NCBI RefSeq assembly: GCF_963677065.1 | Contig: NZ_OY781872.1 | Span: 1,359,419-1,423,418 of the forward strand | Reading direction: 5' to 3' | Length of the DNA: 64,000 nucleotides | DNA from: an uncultured Methanoregula sp. | GTDB lineage: Archaea > Halobacteriota > Methanomicrobia > Methanomicrobiales > Methanospirillaceae | In this document: positions 35,287 to 44,557 of the stretch, in pieces | Numbering within the stretch: position 1 is the first letter of the stretch | How the letters are laid out: the number at the start of each line of letters is the position of its first letter | Notes under the pieces: model-generated | Database searches by the model: none | Seen by the model: the letters and a program-made list of their open reading frames with translations, nothing else | What the model was told of the DNA's origin: nothing | Program-made: the position numbers and the translations under genes

Positions 35287-36252
35287 GTGGAAATAAAAAA
35301 TATCATCCCCCTCATCGCAATGCCGCTTCTCCTTCTCGCCGTGGAGATTGGCGCACTCCTCATCTCGCTCCCCGTTCAGGCCTCGGGGATCACCGCTTTT
35401 GAGGACCCGGACTCGATGGCAAACCCGCTCATCTTCATTGCCATCCTGCTCGTCTTCACCGCATTCCTGCTGATCCTGATCAAGTATAACCTGAAAAAAG
35501 TGATAGCAGCAATCATCGGGCTCTCCATTCTCTTTACGTTTGCCTACATCTATGCCGCCATCATCTTTGCTGCGATCGGGGCAACCGCTGCAGGAGCGCA
35601 GGGCTGGTGGGATGCGGTAGTGCCTGGCGTTGTGATCTATTCGATGACTGCCGAGACCCTTGTTGCAACGATCATTATTGTCGCGCTTGCAGTCTTCTCC
35701 ACGCTCCTTCTCTACAAGTATCCCGAATGGTACGTGATCGATGCCCTCGGGATCCTGATAGGTGCCGGCGTTGCCTCCATCTTCGGGGTCTCTCTGGATA
35801 TCCTGCCGGTCGTGATCCTCCTTCTTCTTCTCGCGGTCTACGATGCGATCTCGGTGTACAAGACCAAGCACATGATCACCCTTGCCGAGGGGGTCATCGA
35901 TCTCAAGACCCCGATCCTCTTTGTCATTCCCAAGCGCCGGGATTACTCCTTCATGAAAGAAGGGATCGGCAAGCTCCAGGATGGCGGGGAGCGGGCCGCG
36001 TTCATCATCGGGATGGGCGACATGATCATGCCCTCCATTCTCGTGGTCTCGGCAAACGTCTTCATCAAGGGGGCCAAGCTTGGCGGGATCATCAATCTGC
36101 CGGCGCTCGGAGCGATCATCGGCTCGCTTGCCGGTCTCCTTGTGCTCATGCACTTTGTCATGTCCGGAAAACCTCAGGCCGGCCTGCCCCCGCTGAACGG
36201 CGGGACCATCCTTGGTTTCCTTGCCGGCTGGGCTGCAATGACGCTGATGTGA
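35287..36252 (+). CDS. Presenilin-like intramembrane aspartyl protease
   Basis: This is an archaeal presenilin/signal-peptide-peptidase homologue of about 321 residues with eight to nine hydrophobic helices. The catalytic aspartates are D186 in AVYDAISVYKT (the YD motif) and D245 in IIGMGDMIMP (the GxGD motif). The third hallmark, a PAL-like site, appears as GLPPLNGGT with Pro-Pro-Leu in place of Pro-Ala-Leu. Such proteases cleave helices inside the membrane. GTG 35287 is preceded by GGAG at 35274-35277; ATG 35236 would add 17 residues. The gene is divergent from the small membrane protein. Confidence 0.88.
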   Translation: MEIKNIIPLIAMPLLLLAVEIGALLISLPVQASGITAFEDPDSMANPLIFIAILLVFTAFLLILIKYNLKKVIAAIIGLSILFTFAYIYAAIIFAAIGATAAGAQGWWDAVVPGVVIYSMTAETLVATIIIVALAVFSTLLLYKYPEWYVIDALGILIGAGVASIFGVSLDILPVVILLLLLAVYDAISVYKTKHMITLAEGVIDLKTPILFVIPKRRDYSFMKEGIGKLQDGGERAAFIIGMGDMIMPSILVVSANVFIKGAKLGGIINLPALGAIIGSLAGLLVLMHFVMSGKPQAGLPPLNGGTILGFLAGWAAMTLM

Positions 36253-36287
36253 GCAGTGCTTACGCTTGAAACCTGGATCAACAAAAC

Positions 36288-36345
36288 GTTTATTTTTCAA
36301 AAAATTGGGATTTTTTTTTAAATTTCTACTAAAAAAAAGAAAATT
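36288..36345. terminator. A/T-run terminator between convergent genes
   Basis: Runs of A and T (for example GGGATTTTTTTTTAAA followed by CTAAAAAAAAGAAAATTTATT) separate the convergent presenilin-like and NOG1-type genes. Each direction meets a long U run, which is how most archaeal transcripts end. Confidence 0.55.
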
Positions 36346-37445
36346 TATTTCTCGGTCTTGTCCGGCGTTTGCTGGACCGTCCGGGGCTTCCTGGGCTTCT
36401 TCACCCGCGGGCGCTTGACTCCCTGGGGATTGAAAGCCATATCGTCTGTTTCCGTCTCATCCTCATCATGGACGATCGGCGACCGGATATCCACGGCCCG
36501 TTCCCGTTTCTTCTCTGCGTACTCCGGTTTATGGGTGAGGATCTCTGCGAGAACCTCATCGACACCGGCCCCGGTCTGCGTGGACATGGTGAGATATCCC
36601 TCAACAGCTGTGATATCGGATTTGTTGGCTGCAACAAGCACCGTAACCTGGACCATTCCCTTCACTTCATCGAGCAGGCGGAGCTGCACCTCCATCGGGT
36701 ACCCGCAATGCTCGGACGGGTCGAGGATGAAGAGCACGATGTTTGCAACGTTCATCATTGCCGAGAGGGCCTGCTTCTCGATCTGGTTGCGTTCCTCCGC
36801 GGGCCGGTCAAGGATGCCGGGGGTATCCACGAACTGGATCCGCTCCCTGCCCATCACCCGGTGGCCGACAATGATTCCTTTTGTCGTGAACGGGTACGAG
36901 GCCACCTGGGGATCGGCTGAGGACACCCGGCGGATGAACGAGGACTTTCCGACATTCGGGTATCCTGCAATGACGATAGTGAACTCGTCCTCGACATTGG
37001 GGAGCTTGCGCAGGCCGTTCCTGACTTCATTGAGGAATATGAGGTCCCCGTCAATCTGGTGGACCATGGATGCGATCCGGGCCACCGCCCGTTTGCGCAC
37101 AACAAGATTGTCTTCCGCTCTCCGGGACTGCAGCACCAGCTGGTTTCCCACCATCTTTGTGTGTTTGGCTGCCCACCCTACTGCCCCAAGCGACTGTTTG
37201 ATCCGGTCGATCCCGAAGAGGATGTCGGCAAGTTCACGGTAGAACGGGTGGATGTTATCGAACTCCGGAAAACCCCGGATAATGTAAACCAGCCGGTCGT
37301 GGACTGCCGCTCCCACTGCCCGGACAAACTCGGTATTGGCGCGCTCCTTGTTGTTCTTTTCCGACATCTTCTTTGCCGCCCGGCGGAAACTCCTGTCCAG
37401 GATCTCATCTGCCGTTGGCACTGTCGGCATTTTTTCGAATTCCAC
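36345..37445 (-). CDS. NOG1-type ribosome-assembly GTPase
   Basis: The 366-residue protein is an OBG-like GTPase of the NOG1 family, which acts in large-subunit ribosome assembly. N-terminal helical domain: VPTADEILDRSFRRAAKK and LADILFGIDRIKQSLGAVGW. GTPase motifs: G1 AGYPNVGKSSF, G2 in SYPFTTKGI, G3 VDTPGILDRP, G4 ANKSD. The C-terminal tail is Lys/Arg/Pro-rich. GTG 37445 gives the family's usual N-terminus (FEKMPTVPTADE); ATG 37430 is an alternative better placed relative to the shared TATA box. It is divergent from the HTH-CBS gene. Confidence 0.92.
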   Translation of the reverse strand: MEFEKMPTVPTADEILDRSFRRAAKKMSEKNNKERANTEFVRAVGAAVHDRLVYIIRGFPEFDNIHPFYRELADILFGIDRIKQSLGAVGWAAKHTKMVGNQLVLQSRRAEDNLVVRKRAVARIASMVHQIDGDLIFLNEVRNGLRKLPNVEDEFTIVIAGYPNVGKSSFIRRVSSADPQVASYPFTTKGIIVGHRVMGRERIQFVDTPGILDRPAEERNQIEKQALSAMMNVANIVLFILDPSEHCGYPMEVQLRLLDEVKGMVQVTVLVAANKSDITAVEGYLTMSTQTGAGVDEVLAEILTHKPEYAEKKRERAVDIRSPIVHDEDETETDDMAFNPQGVKRPRVKKPRKPRTVQQTPDKTEK

Positions 37446-37456
37446 AAATCGCCTAC

Positions 37457-37468
37457 CTATATATTTAT
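37457..37468. promoter_or_regulatory. Shared AT box between two divergent genes
   Basis: CTATATATTTAT sits in only 46 bp between divergent starts. It lies 24 bp before the HTH-CBS ATG (37492) and 27 bp before ATG 37430 of the NOG1-type gene on the other strand, the usual TATA distance for leaderless archaeal transcripts in both directions. One near-symmetric box may serve both genes, or two overlapping ones. Confidence 0.5.
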
Positions 37469-37491
37469 TGAATGTCATACGGTTTATCGTT

Positions 37492-38370
37492 ATGGACCTG
37501 TCCCTGATCCAGCGCGATATCCTCATCACCTTAATCACGCTCTACCACCAGCATTCGCATTCCATCAAAGGCGAGGAGATAGCTGACAGGATCCAGCGCA
37601 ACCCCGGTACCGTGCGCAACCAGATGCAGGCCTTGAAAGCGATTGGTCTTGTCGACGGGGTCCCGGGGCCGAAAGGAGGGTATGTTCCAACGGCCCTTGC
37701 CTACACGGAGCTCAACCTGAACGTGTCGGATGGCGATACCGATGTCCCCATCTGGAGGGATGGCGAAGTTGTCGAGGGTGCGCACGTCCAGGAGATCGAT
37801 TTCACCACGCTCTGCCACCCCGATATCTGCCATGCCGTGATCAAGCTCTTCGGCAGTGCAAAGCTCTTCGAAATCGGGGATACGATAACCATCGGTCCTA
37901 CCCCGGTGAACAAACTCCTTATCCGGGGGGAGGTCTATGGGAGGGACGAGGTCAAACAGTCGCTCCTGATAGCAACCTCGGAGATGATCTCGCTTCCCAA
38001 GCAGCCGATCAAAAATTACATGTCCAGCCCCCTCAAATCCCTCCGGTGCCTCGACACGATCAAGGATGCCCTTCTTCTCTTCAACCACGAGCATATCCAC
38101 GGGGCTCCGGTCATCGAAGGTACCGTTCTTGAGGGGATCGTAACCATGAGCGATATTGCGTTTGCGGTCGAGAACGATCTCCCCATGTCGACTCCGGTGA
38201 ATGAAGTTATGACAACGAATGTGGAAGAGATCTCTTCCGATGTGAAGCTCTTCGAGGTCATAAAGAGGTTCAAGGAGCGGGAGATCGGCCGGCTGATCGT
38301 TGTCGAGGATGGCAAACCCGTCGGGATCCTGACCCAGTCCGATGTCATAAGGGTATTTCCCTCGCTCTAA
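37492..38370 (+). CDS. HTH-CBS domain transcriptional regulator
   Basis: The 292-residue protein has an N-terminal winged helix (residues 1-70: LITLYHQHSHSIKGEEIADR with RIQRNPGTVRNQMQALKAIG), a middle domain with two CxxC-like features, and a C-terminal CBS pair from about 175. The CBS repeats read YMSSPLKSLRCLDTIKDALL and VMTTNVEEISSDVKLFEVIK, with GAPVIEG and GRLIVVEDGKPVGILTQSDV. CBS pairs usually sense adenosine nucleotides or S-adenosylmethionine. Its target genes are unknown; nearby genes are candidates. Confidence 0.85.
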   Translation: MDLSLIQRDILITLITLYHQHSHSIKGEEIADRIQRNPGTVRNQMQALKAIGLVDGVPGPKGGYVPTALAYTELNLNVSDGDTDVPIWRDGEVVEGAHVQEIDFTTLCHPDICHAVIKLFGSAKLFEIGDTITIGPTPVNKLLIRGEVYGRDEVKQSLLIATSEMISLPKQPIKNYMSSPLKSLRCLDTIKDALLLFNHEHIHGAPVIEGTVLEGIVTMSDIAFAVENDLPMSTPVNEVMTTNVEEISSDVKLFEVIKRFKEREIGRLIVVEDGKPVGILTQSDVIRVFPSL

Positions 38371-38423
38371 ATGCAATATCTTTAGATATTTCACGTCCTA
38401 TTCTTGTAGGAGGAATCACATTT

Positions 38424-38633
38424 ATGACCGAACTTTCGCAGGCTGCGGTTGAACGCATTATCAAGAAGGCAGGGGCAGACCGTGTCAGCGCAGATGCTAC
38501 GCTGACTCTTTCCGAGATGATGGAAGAATACGGGGCCTTCCTTGCAAAGGAAGCAAAGAAGATGTCTGACCATGCCGGGCGGAAGACTCTCCGGGGTTCC
38601 GATATCCGGATGGCTGCTGAAATATTCAAATAA
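38424..38633 (+). CDS. Archaeal histone
   Basis: This 69-residue histone-fold protein has the length of HMf-type histones. Helix-loop motifs are LSQAAVERIIKKAGADRVSA, LTLSEMMEEYGAFLAKEAKK and DHAGRKTLRGSDIRMAAEIF, where R-K-T-L is the DNA-contact loop. It wraps DNA as dimers or longer stacks. GGAGG at about 38409-38413 lies upstream of ATG 38424. A TATA-like stretch lies at about 38371-38390. Confidence 0.96.
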   Translation: MTELSQAAVERIIKKAGADRVSADATLTLSEMMEEYGAFLAKEAKKMSDHAGRKTLRGSDIRMAAEIFK

Positions 38634-38716
38634 TGCTGATCCGCTGACTAATCGGAAAAATCTCTTTTTCCCGCCTATTTAGAACAGTTTAAATATTTGT
38701 ACATCGTCCATTTTTT

Positions 38717-38971
38717 ATGACTCGTGTATTCGCCCGGAGCCTCTCCCGAAAAAAGATTATGAGTAATGATGGGAAGCTCATTGGAACCCTCAAGAATATC
38801 AGGGTAGATTTTGATTCAGGTCAGGTTATCGAGATGATCATCCATCCCGATCAGGCTTTCGCAACGGACGGCTACAATCTGGAAGATGACAAGCTCCTCC
38901 TTATCCCCTTCGAAGCGGTCAAGGATATCAAGGATTATATTGTCGTAGACCGCTACCTTGCAAGAAAATAA
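38717..38971 (+). CDS. PRC-barrel domain protein
   Basis: The 84-residue protein has a single PRC-barrel domain: ARSLSRKKIMSNDGKLIGTL, KNIRVDFDSGQVIEMII and [20 protein letters not shown]. In archaea such small proteins are widespread; some pair with CdpB-type cell-division roles and others bind RNA-related machinery, so function is not fixed here. A TATA-like box (TTTAAATATTTG) lies at about 38689-38700. Its 3' end overlaps the convergent phosphatase by 19 bp. Confidence 0.85.
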   Translation: MTRVFARSLSRKKIMSNDGKLIGTLKNIRVDFDSGQVIEMIIHPDQAFATDGYNLEDDKLLLIPFEAVKDIKDYIVVDRYLARK

Positions 38972-39651
38972 GGATAATATCTTTTTACCGCTTCAACGAA
39001 GCCTTTCCCATACTCTTTTTCTGCTGTATATTGTGCAACAGCCTTGATATCCGGGTGTGCATTTGCAACGGTTGCACTGATACCGGCTGCCTGGAGCATC
39101 TGGAGGTCGTTGACCGAGTCCCCGATCGCAAAAAAATCTGTCGGGGCGAGCCCCAGTTCCGGTGCCAGTGCTGCCAGTGCGGTTCCTTTGTTGACTCCTG
39201 ACGACTGGAGATGGATTGCATACCCGGTGTCCAGCACCTGGACCGGATGATCGTGGAGGATGGATCTGACTTCCCCCGCCGGGACGGTCCGGGCAAAGGC
39301 ACGGTCGGCAAAGCGGTACGTGGGACTGAAGAGTTCCAGTTCCTTTCCTTCTTTCCGGTAATGGTCCTGGAGGATCTCAAGTGCCCGGAGGACTTCTGCC
39401 TGATCTCCCTGAACGTGGGGTTTTCCGGCGTATCCTACCCGGAACACCCCTCCGTTCTCAGCGATGAAGCTCCCCTGTGTTCCTATCATCTTGCAGAGCG
39501 CTTCCATGAAGCAGGGAGCATTCCCGCTCGCAAGCACGACCTCGACACCCTGGTCTGTGAGCGAGCGGATCAACTCAACCGCTTCGGTATCGATCCTGCG
39601 GGAACTGTTCGTGATCGTCCCGTCTATATCGGTCAGGAGCGCTTTCAACAA
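38953..39651 (-). CDS. Phosphoglycolate phosphatase (archaeal HAD type)
   Basis: The 232-residue HAD-family phosphatase has the catalytic motif LLTDIDGTI near residue 8, VLASGNAP (motif II), a lysine in GVNKGTAL (motif III) and [14 protein letters not shown] (motif IV). A C2-type cap lies between. Archaeal enzymes of this type remove phosphate from 2-phosphoglycolate, which arises from DNA 3' repair and other sources. Substrate is inferred from the family. It overlaps the radA end by 7 bp, consistent with a shared operon. Confidence 0.9.
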   Translation of the reverse strand: MLKALLTDIDGTITNSSRRIDTEAVELIRSLTDQGVEVVLASGNAPCFMEALCKMIGTQGSFIAENGGVFRVGYAGKPHVQGDQAEVLRALEILQDHYRKEGKELELFSPTYRFADRAFARTVPAGEVRSILHDHPVQVLDTGYAIHLQSSGVNKGTALAALAPELGLAPTDFFAIGDSVNDLQMLQAAGISATVANAHPDIKAVAQYTAEKEYGKGFVEAVKRYYPYFLAR

Positions 39652-40622
39652 GACTTGAGACCCGCCTCTTCTACCATGAATGGTGCTTCACCCTCGGGGA
39701 GGTTGGGGCTGTCCACGAGACGTGCAATGCGTTTTCCTCCTTTGCTTTTGCGGAGGTAGAGCCGGAACGTGGCGGTGTGGCCAACGATATTTCCCCCGAT
39801 GGGCTTTGTCGGGTCACCGAAGAAGACCGCCGGGTTGGACATGACCTGGTTGGTGACGAGTCCTACTGCGTTGTGCTGGTCAATGAGCTTGAAGAGCTCG
39901 TGCATGTGCCGGTTCAGTTTCTGCTGCCGGGCGGCAAGCGTGCCCCTGCCGGCGTATTCGGCACGGAAGTGGGCGGTTAAGGAGTCGATGATGAAGAGCT
40001 TGACCGGCTTGTCGCTGGTCTTGAGCTCGTCCGCCAGCTCGCGGGAATTGTCGATGAGGAGCATCTGGTGATCCGAGGTATGGGCCCGGGCGATATGAAT
40101 GTTGTTCAGGAATTCCTGGGCATCCGGTATATCGTCGAGTCCGAGGCCGTTGACCATCTGCTCGATACGTTCAGGGCGGAATGTATTTTCGGTATCGATA
40201 TAGATGGCACTGCCGCCAAGACCTCCAAGCTCCACCGGAAGCTGGACGTTGACAGCCATCTGGTGGACGATCTGACTTTTACCGGAACCGAACTCACCAT
40301 ACATCTCGGTGATGGCCTGCGTTTCCATACCCCCTCCGAGAAGGGTGTCCAGTTCGGGGACACGGAACGAGAGCTTCCGGACATCCTTCCGGGCTTCAAA
40401 AATATCCTTGCCGGTCTTGAATCCCCCGACATCCGCAATCTCACGGGCGGCTTTTATGATCTTCTTTGCGGTTGATTCCGATATCTCCGAGACTTCGGAG
40501 AGTTCTGCGGGGGATGCGGTCGCGATACTCTCAACGGAGAGGTACCCGGCTTCACGAAGCTTGTCTGCAGTGCTCGGGCCTACGCCCGGTAAATCTTCAA
40601 TTTCCAATGGTCCTTCAGCCAT
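39645..40622 (-). CDS. radA: RadA recombinase
   Basis: This 325-residue protein is the archaeal Rad51/RecA counterpart that forms filaments on single-stranded DNA for strand exchange. An N-terminal helix-hairpin-helix domain ([20 protein letters not shown]) is followed by the polymerisation motif around [19 protein letters not shown], Walker [10 protein letters not shown], Walker [13 protein letters not shown] and the loop region [24 protein letters not shown]-like box is at about 40660-40670 on this strand. It sits between the phosphatase and the RPA-like gene. Confidence 0.97.
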   Translation of the reverse strand: MAEGPLEIEDLPGVGPSTADKLREAGYLSVESIATASPAELSEVSEISESTAKKIIKAAREIADVGGFKTGKDIFEARKDVRKLSFRVPELDTLLGGGMETQAITEMYGEFGSGKSQIVHQMAVNVQLPVELGGLGGSAIYIDTENTFRPERIEQMVNGLGLDDIPDAQEFLNNIHIARAHTSDHQMLLIDNSRELADELKTSDKPVKLFIIDSLTAHFRAEYAGRGTLAARQQKLNRHMHELFKLIDQHNAVGLVTNQVMSNPAVFFGDPTKPIGGNIVGHTATFRLYLRKSKGGKRIARLVDSPNLPEGEAPFMVEEAGLKSC

Positions 40623-40702
40623 TTCTTACACACTCCTATGGCACAACAAGATGTTAAAGACTGGGATATAAACCCCCGGACTGCGCAGGGTGAAAGTGGT
40701 AA

Positions 40703-41989
40703 TCAGAGCGCAAGCCCGCTGCGGAATTTCCGGATCTCTTCGAGCAGGGCTGCCGGCTCCAGCACCACCGGTTCTGTATGTTCCGGGAGGATCCTGCTGC
40801 CGGATCGTGTCCCGGTTATACGGACTTCGGCACCGTGGGCAAACGATCCCTCCACCAGGTAACGCTCAACCCCGTTATCGATGAAAAAGCAGCCCGGCCC
40901 GGCAATGATCGTTCCGGAAAAAACAAGGGGAGCACATTCTTCGCAAGGAACCCGGAATGCACTTCCTTTTCCTACCCCCAGTTCAATCCCGCCGAACCTT
41001 CCCGGCTTTGCAGAGGCATGATAGATCTCAACCCGGTCACCCGTATGCACGGGAACGAGGGCATTCTCTCCCCAGAGCACGATCTTCAGATCGTCCCTGC
41101 CATCGCTTATGATGATGTTGCGCACCCACGACGCCGAACCCGCTTTTGTGGTGAACGACCGGGGCTGCTGCAGCTGCTTGACTTCGCCGGTCACGGAATA
41201 GATCCCCTGGTCGCTGACCGATGAAAGCGGGGCAAAGGCAACCTCAATGGAGCGCTCGGTAATGCTCACCGTACTCTTCTCATCAAGGCTGTAATTGCGC
41301 CCCTCCGACCGGTTGTTGGGTTTTGCGTTCGTGATGTGAACTGTTGTGCCTGCGGGAATCTCCGCAAGCAGTTCCGGGACCCATGACACGATCCTCGCGG
41401 TTCCCGATGCATCCCCGAAAATAGCCTCCACCAGCTCCCCGGTGCTCCCGTCCTTTTTGGTGAAACTGCGGGGCGGTTCTTTTGAGACCAGGAGGAGATC
41501 CAGATCCACCGGGTCATCCGCAAGGCTTCCCTTCGCGGGTATTGCGCAGGATATCTCGCAGCTCGCTTTTCTCAATGCCAGGGCATAGATCTCTTTTGTG
41601 CTCTTTCCCGGGTGCCGGCCAATGACTTCGAGCACTTCCCCGATAGCAGTGTCCAGGACCGCTCCCGCTTTCTGATCCCAGAGTACAACCCGGGTAGTCC
41701 CGGTCTCATCCCCGAGAAGAAGCGTTGCAACCCAGCCCTTCTCACCGTCAGCCCGGTTGAATTCCTTGGGATCGGTCTTGTCAACCACTTTCCCGAAAAA
41801 AGAGAAAAGGCTGGATTTGGCCGAGAGCCCTTTTATCTTGACATGCTCCCGGCCCAGTTCCCCGACCACCATCATCGCGGCGGTCGGCTCGTCCACGAGA
41901 TCTCCGCAATCGTCGATCTTCGCCTCTACGCGCCGTTCGAACTCCTCTTTTGAGATGAGGTCGTCAACGAGCGCGTAGTGGAAGAGCAT
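40703..41989 (-). CDS. RPA-like multi-OB-fold ssDNA-binding protein
   Basis: The 428-residue protein carries several OB folds in a row. Strand motifs typical of archaeal RPA are VKIKGLSAKSSLFSFFGKVV, GWVATLLLGDETGTTRVVLW, LVEAIFGDASGTARIVSW and WVRNIIISDGRDDLKIVLWG. There is no C-terminal zinc finger of the usual C4 type, but CEECAPLVFSG has a CxxC. It should bind single-stranded DNA in replication and repair. It starts 12 bp after lysA and precedes radA by 80 bp. Confidence 0.9.
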   Translation of the reverse strand: MLFHYALVDDLISKEEFERRVEAKIDDCGDLVDEPTAAMMVVGELGREHVKIKGLSAKSSLFSFFGKVVDKTDPKEFNRADGEKGWVATLLLGDETGTTRVVLWDQKAGAVLDTAIGEVLEVIGRHPGKSTKEIYALALRKASCEISCAIPAKGSLADDPVDLDLLLVSKEPPRSFTKKDGSTGELVEAIFGDASGTARIVSWVPELLAEIPAGTTVHITNAKPNNRSEGRNYSLDEKSTVSITERSIEVAFAPLSSVSDQGIYSVTGEVKQLQQPRSFTTKAGSASWVRNIIISDGRDDLKIVLWGENALVPVHTGDRVEIYHASAKPGRFGGIELGVGKGSAFRVPCEECAPLVFSGTIIAGPGCFFIDNGVERYLVEGSFAHGAEVRITGTRSGSRILPEHTEPVVLEPAALLEEIRKFRSGLAL

Positions 41990-42001
41990 CGATCACTCCG
42001 C

Positions 42002-43294
42002 CTACTGCTGCCAGGCAGGGCGTTCCATTGCGCTCTTGATGTCGTCCAGCGTCTCGCCCCGGCGCATCAGCCCGGCCTTGGCTCCCTTAAGGAGCACTTC
42101 GGGGCATCTCGGGCGGCTGTTGTACTGCGAGGCCATGGCATAGCCATAGGCCCCGGCATCGAGTACCGCGATGATGTCCCCGGCAGCAAGCTCCGGAAGT
42201 TTCCGGTCCGGTGCAAGGATATCGCCGGTCTCGCAGATCGGGCCGGTCACGGTGTACTCGGAGTCCAGCGGCGCATCTGCCTTGTTCGCCACGATGACCT
42301 CGTGGTACGAGTCGTACATCGCGGGCCGGATGAGGAGGTTGAAGCCCGCATCAACGTTGGCAAACCTCTTGTGGGCCTTCTTGGTGGAGTTGACTCTTGT
42401 GAGAAGCACGGTCGAGTCGGCGACAAGCGAGCGGCCGGGCTCCACCCAGAGTTCTGGGGTGATCCCGCAGGCTTCCATACCGGCTTTGAAGACCGGGACT
42501 ACCTTTGCCGCATAGTCCTCGGGAGTCGGCGCCGGGTCGGTGTCGTGGTGGTACGGGATGCCAAGGCCGCCGCCGAGATCGACAAACTCAAGTTTCACGC
42601 CGATCTCGGTGAGTTCCTTTGCGATCCTGACCATCACTTCCGCTGCCCTGACGAACGGTTCGACTTCGAGGATCTGGGAGCCTATGTGGCAATGGATTCC
42701 GACCGGCCTGATGTGGCTGCAGGCAAGGGCCTCCCGGTATGCGGCAGGGATCTCCTTGTGCGGGATCCCGAACTTGCTTGTTGCAAGTCCGGTTGCAATC
42801 TTGGGATGGGTCGGCACTTCGAGCGCCGGGTTGACGCGGAACGAGACCTTCACGGTCTTTTTCGCTGCTGCAGCAACCGCCTCGAGCTGGTGGAGTTCGT
42901 CGAGGGAGTCGAGCGAGACCTTGACCCCCTTCTCTACTGCCAGTTTCAGGTCGGCCGGTGTCTTGGAACTCCCGTTGAAGAGGAGTCTCTCCGGAGTCAT
43001 GCCGGCTTCGAGGGCCAGGTGAAGTTCCCCGGAGGAGAAGACATCCGCCCCGGCGCCCTTTGGCGCAAGTGCCCGCATCAGGGCGAGATTGCCGTTTGCC
43101 TTTGCCGCAAAGAGGACCTGCACCTTCGGGTACCGTGACCCGAGGGCTTTTTTGTAGTTCTCGAACTGCTCGACTACCCGGTCCTCGCTCGTGACATAGA
43201 GCGGCGTCCCGTACTTCTCCGCAAGGGCTGTGCAGTCCTGCCCGTTGATCTGGAGGTGGCCGTTCTTTATTGACAGGTGGTGAGGGAGTTTCAT
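42002..43294 (-). CDS. lysA: Diaminopimelate decarboxylase
   Basis: The 430-residue fold-type III PLP enzyme removes CO2 from meso-diaminopimelate to make lysine. The PLP lysine is in VLFAAKANGNLALMRALAPK. Other motifs are GADVFSSGELHLALEAGM, GIHCHIGSQILEVEPF, FVDLGGGLGIPY, WVEPGRSLVAD, and the substrate motif GPICETGDILA, followed by AGAYGYAMASQYNSRPRCPE. It overlaps the dapL end by 4 bp. With DapL it gives the last two parts of a lysine route that skips acylated intermediates. Confidence 0.97.
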   Translation of the reverse strand: MKLPHHLSIKNGHLQINGQDCTALAEKYGTPLYVTSEDRVVEQFENYKKALGSRYPKVQVLFAAKANGNLALMRALAPKGAGADVFSSGELHLALEAGMTPERLLFNGSSKTPADLKLAVEKGVKVSLDSLDELHQLEAVAAAAKKTVKVSFRVNPALEVPTHPKIATGLATSKFGIPHKEIPAAYREALACSHIRPVGIHCHIGSQILEVEPFVRAAEVMVRIAKELTEIGVKLEFVDLGGGLGIPYHHDTDPAPTPEDYAAKVVPVFKAGMEACGITPELWVEPGRSLVADSTVLLTRVNSTKKAHKRFANVDAGFNLLIRPAMYDSYHEVIVANKADAPLDSEYTVTGPICETGDILAPDRKLPELAAGDIIAVLDAGAYGYAMASQYNSRPRCPEVLLKGAKAGLMRRGETLDDIKSAMERPAWQQ

Positions 43295-44439
43295 AGGTTC
43301 ATCTTCCTCATCCGTTCGATCGCCTCGTTGATCCGGGCAACCGGTCGGGTGATCGCAAAGCGCACGTACCCTTCCCCGCTTGCACCGAATCCGACACCCG
43401 GGGTGGCGACGATGCCCGACTCGGTCAGGAGCCGGCTGGCAAAAGCCATACAGTCCTGGACCGGGACCCAGACATAGAAGGTTGCCTTCGGGAGCGGGAC
43501 ATCGAACCCGAGGCTGTGGAGCCCCTTGACGAGAACGTCGCGGCGCTCCTGGTAGATCTTGCAGGCTTCCTTCACGCAGTCCTGCGGGCCGGAGAGGGCC
43601 GTGATGGCTGCGTGCTGGACCGCATCGAAGACCCCCGAGTCAACGTTCGTCTTGACCCGTCCGAGACCGGCGATGATTTCCGCGTTCCCGACGGCCATCC
43701 CGATCCTCCAGCCGGTCATGTTGTAGGTCTTGGAGAGGGAGTGCATCTCGATACCCACTTCCATGGCACCTTTTGTCTGGAGGAACGAGGGAGCATGGTA
43801 ACCGTCAAAGGCAATCTCGGAGTACGCATTGTCCGAGACGACAATGATCTCGTTGTCGCGTGCAAAGTCGACAACTTCCTTATAGAACCCGTCCGGTGCC
43901 ACGGCCCCGGTCGGGTTGTTCGGGTAGTTGATGTAGAGGATCTTGGCCGCTTTTGCAACCGGCTTCGGGATGTCCGCAAGCACAGGAATAAAATTATTCT
44001 CTCTGAGAAGCGGCATGTCGTGGACTTTTCCTTCGGCAAAGAGGGTACCTGTGCGGTACACTGGGTAGCCGGGGCTCGGGGAGAGGACATAGTCGCCGGG
44101 GTTAACGAACGCCTCGCCAATGTGGGCTATGCCGTCCTTGGAGCCCATGAGGGCAACGACTTCCTTGTTTGCATCAAGTGAGACTCCGAACCGCTTCTTG
44201 TACCAGCCGGCAACTGCGCTCCGGTAGGCCGGCAGTCCGGCATAATCGGGGTAGTGGTGGTTTTTTGGATCCTTTGCAGCCGCGATGAGGGCTTCAACTA
44301 TGTGCGGGGGGGTTGCAAGGTCCGGGTCCCCGACACCAAGGTCGATGAGGTCTACGCCTTTTTTCCGTTGTTCGGCTTTCATCTCGTCGATCCGTGCAAA
44401 AAGATACGGCGGGAGATTGCTCATGCGTGATGCGTACAT
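43291..44439 (-). CDS. dapL: LL-diaminopimelate aminotransferase
   Basis: The 382-residue class I PLP aminotransferase has the start MYASRMSNLPPYLFARIDEM, typical of the methanogen DapL subgroup. It has VDLIDLGVGDPDLATPP, INYPNNPTGAVAP, VSDNAYSEIAFDGYHAPSFL and the PLP lysine in MHSLSKTYNMTGWRIGMAVG. It converts tetrahydrodipicolinate directly to LL-diaminopimelate with glutamate as donor. Adjacent and overlapping lysA strongly supports the lysine-pathway role. Confidence 0.94.
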   Translation of the reverse strand: MYASRMSNLPPYLFARIDEMKAEQRKKGVDLIDLGVGDPDLATPPHIVEALIAAAKDPKNHHYPDYAGLPAYRSAVAGWYKKRFGVSLDANKEVVALMGSKDGIAHIGEAFVNPGDYVLSPSPGYPVYRTGTLFAEGKVHDMPLLRENNFIPVLADIPKPVAKAAKILYINYPNNPTGAVAPDGFYKEVVDFARDNEIIVVSDNAYSEIAFDGYHAPSFLQTKGAMEVGIEMHSLSKTYNMTGWRIGMAVGNAEIIAGLGRVKTNVDSGVFDAVQHAAITALSGPQDCVKEACKIYQERRDVLVKGLHSLGFDVPLPKATFYVWVPVQDCMAFASRLLTESGIVATPGVGFGASGEGYVRFAITRPVARINEAIERMRKMNL

Positions 44440-44557
44440 AAGTACTCACTATTGGCGCTGGACGCTATAGAATCTAACCGTCCTCATGGAACGGGTTTTC
44501 CTCAAGCAGCCGTGCGAAAAACTATGCTTATGTGCCGGCAGCGATAAGATCAGCGGT

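Noticed and set aside
41978..43138. A 386-residue plus-strand frame opposite lysA
   Set aside because: It mirrors lysA codons and has no ribosome-binding site or family features.
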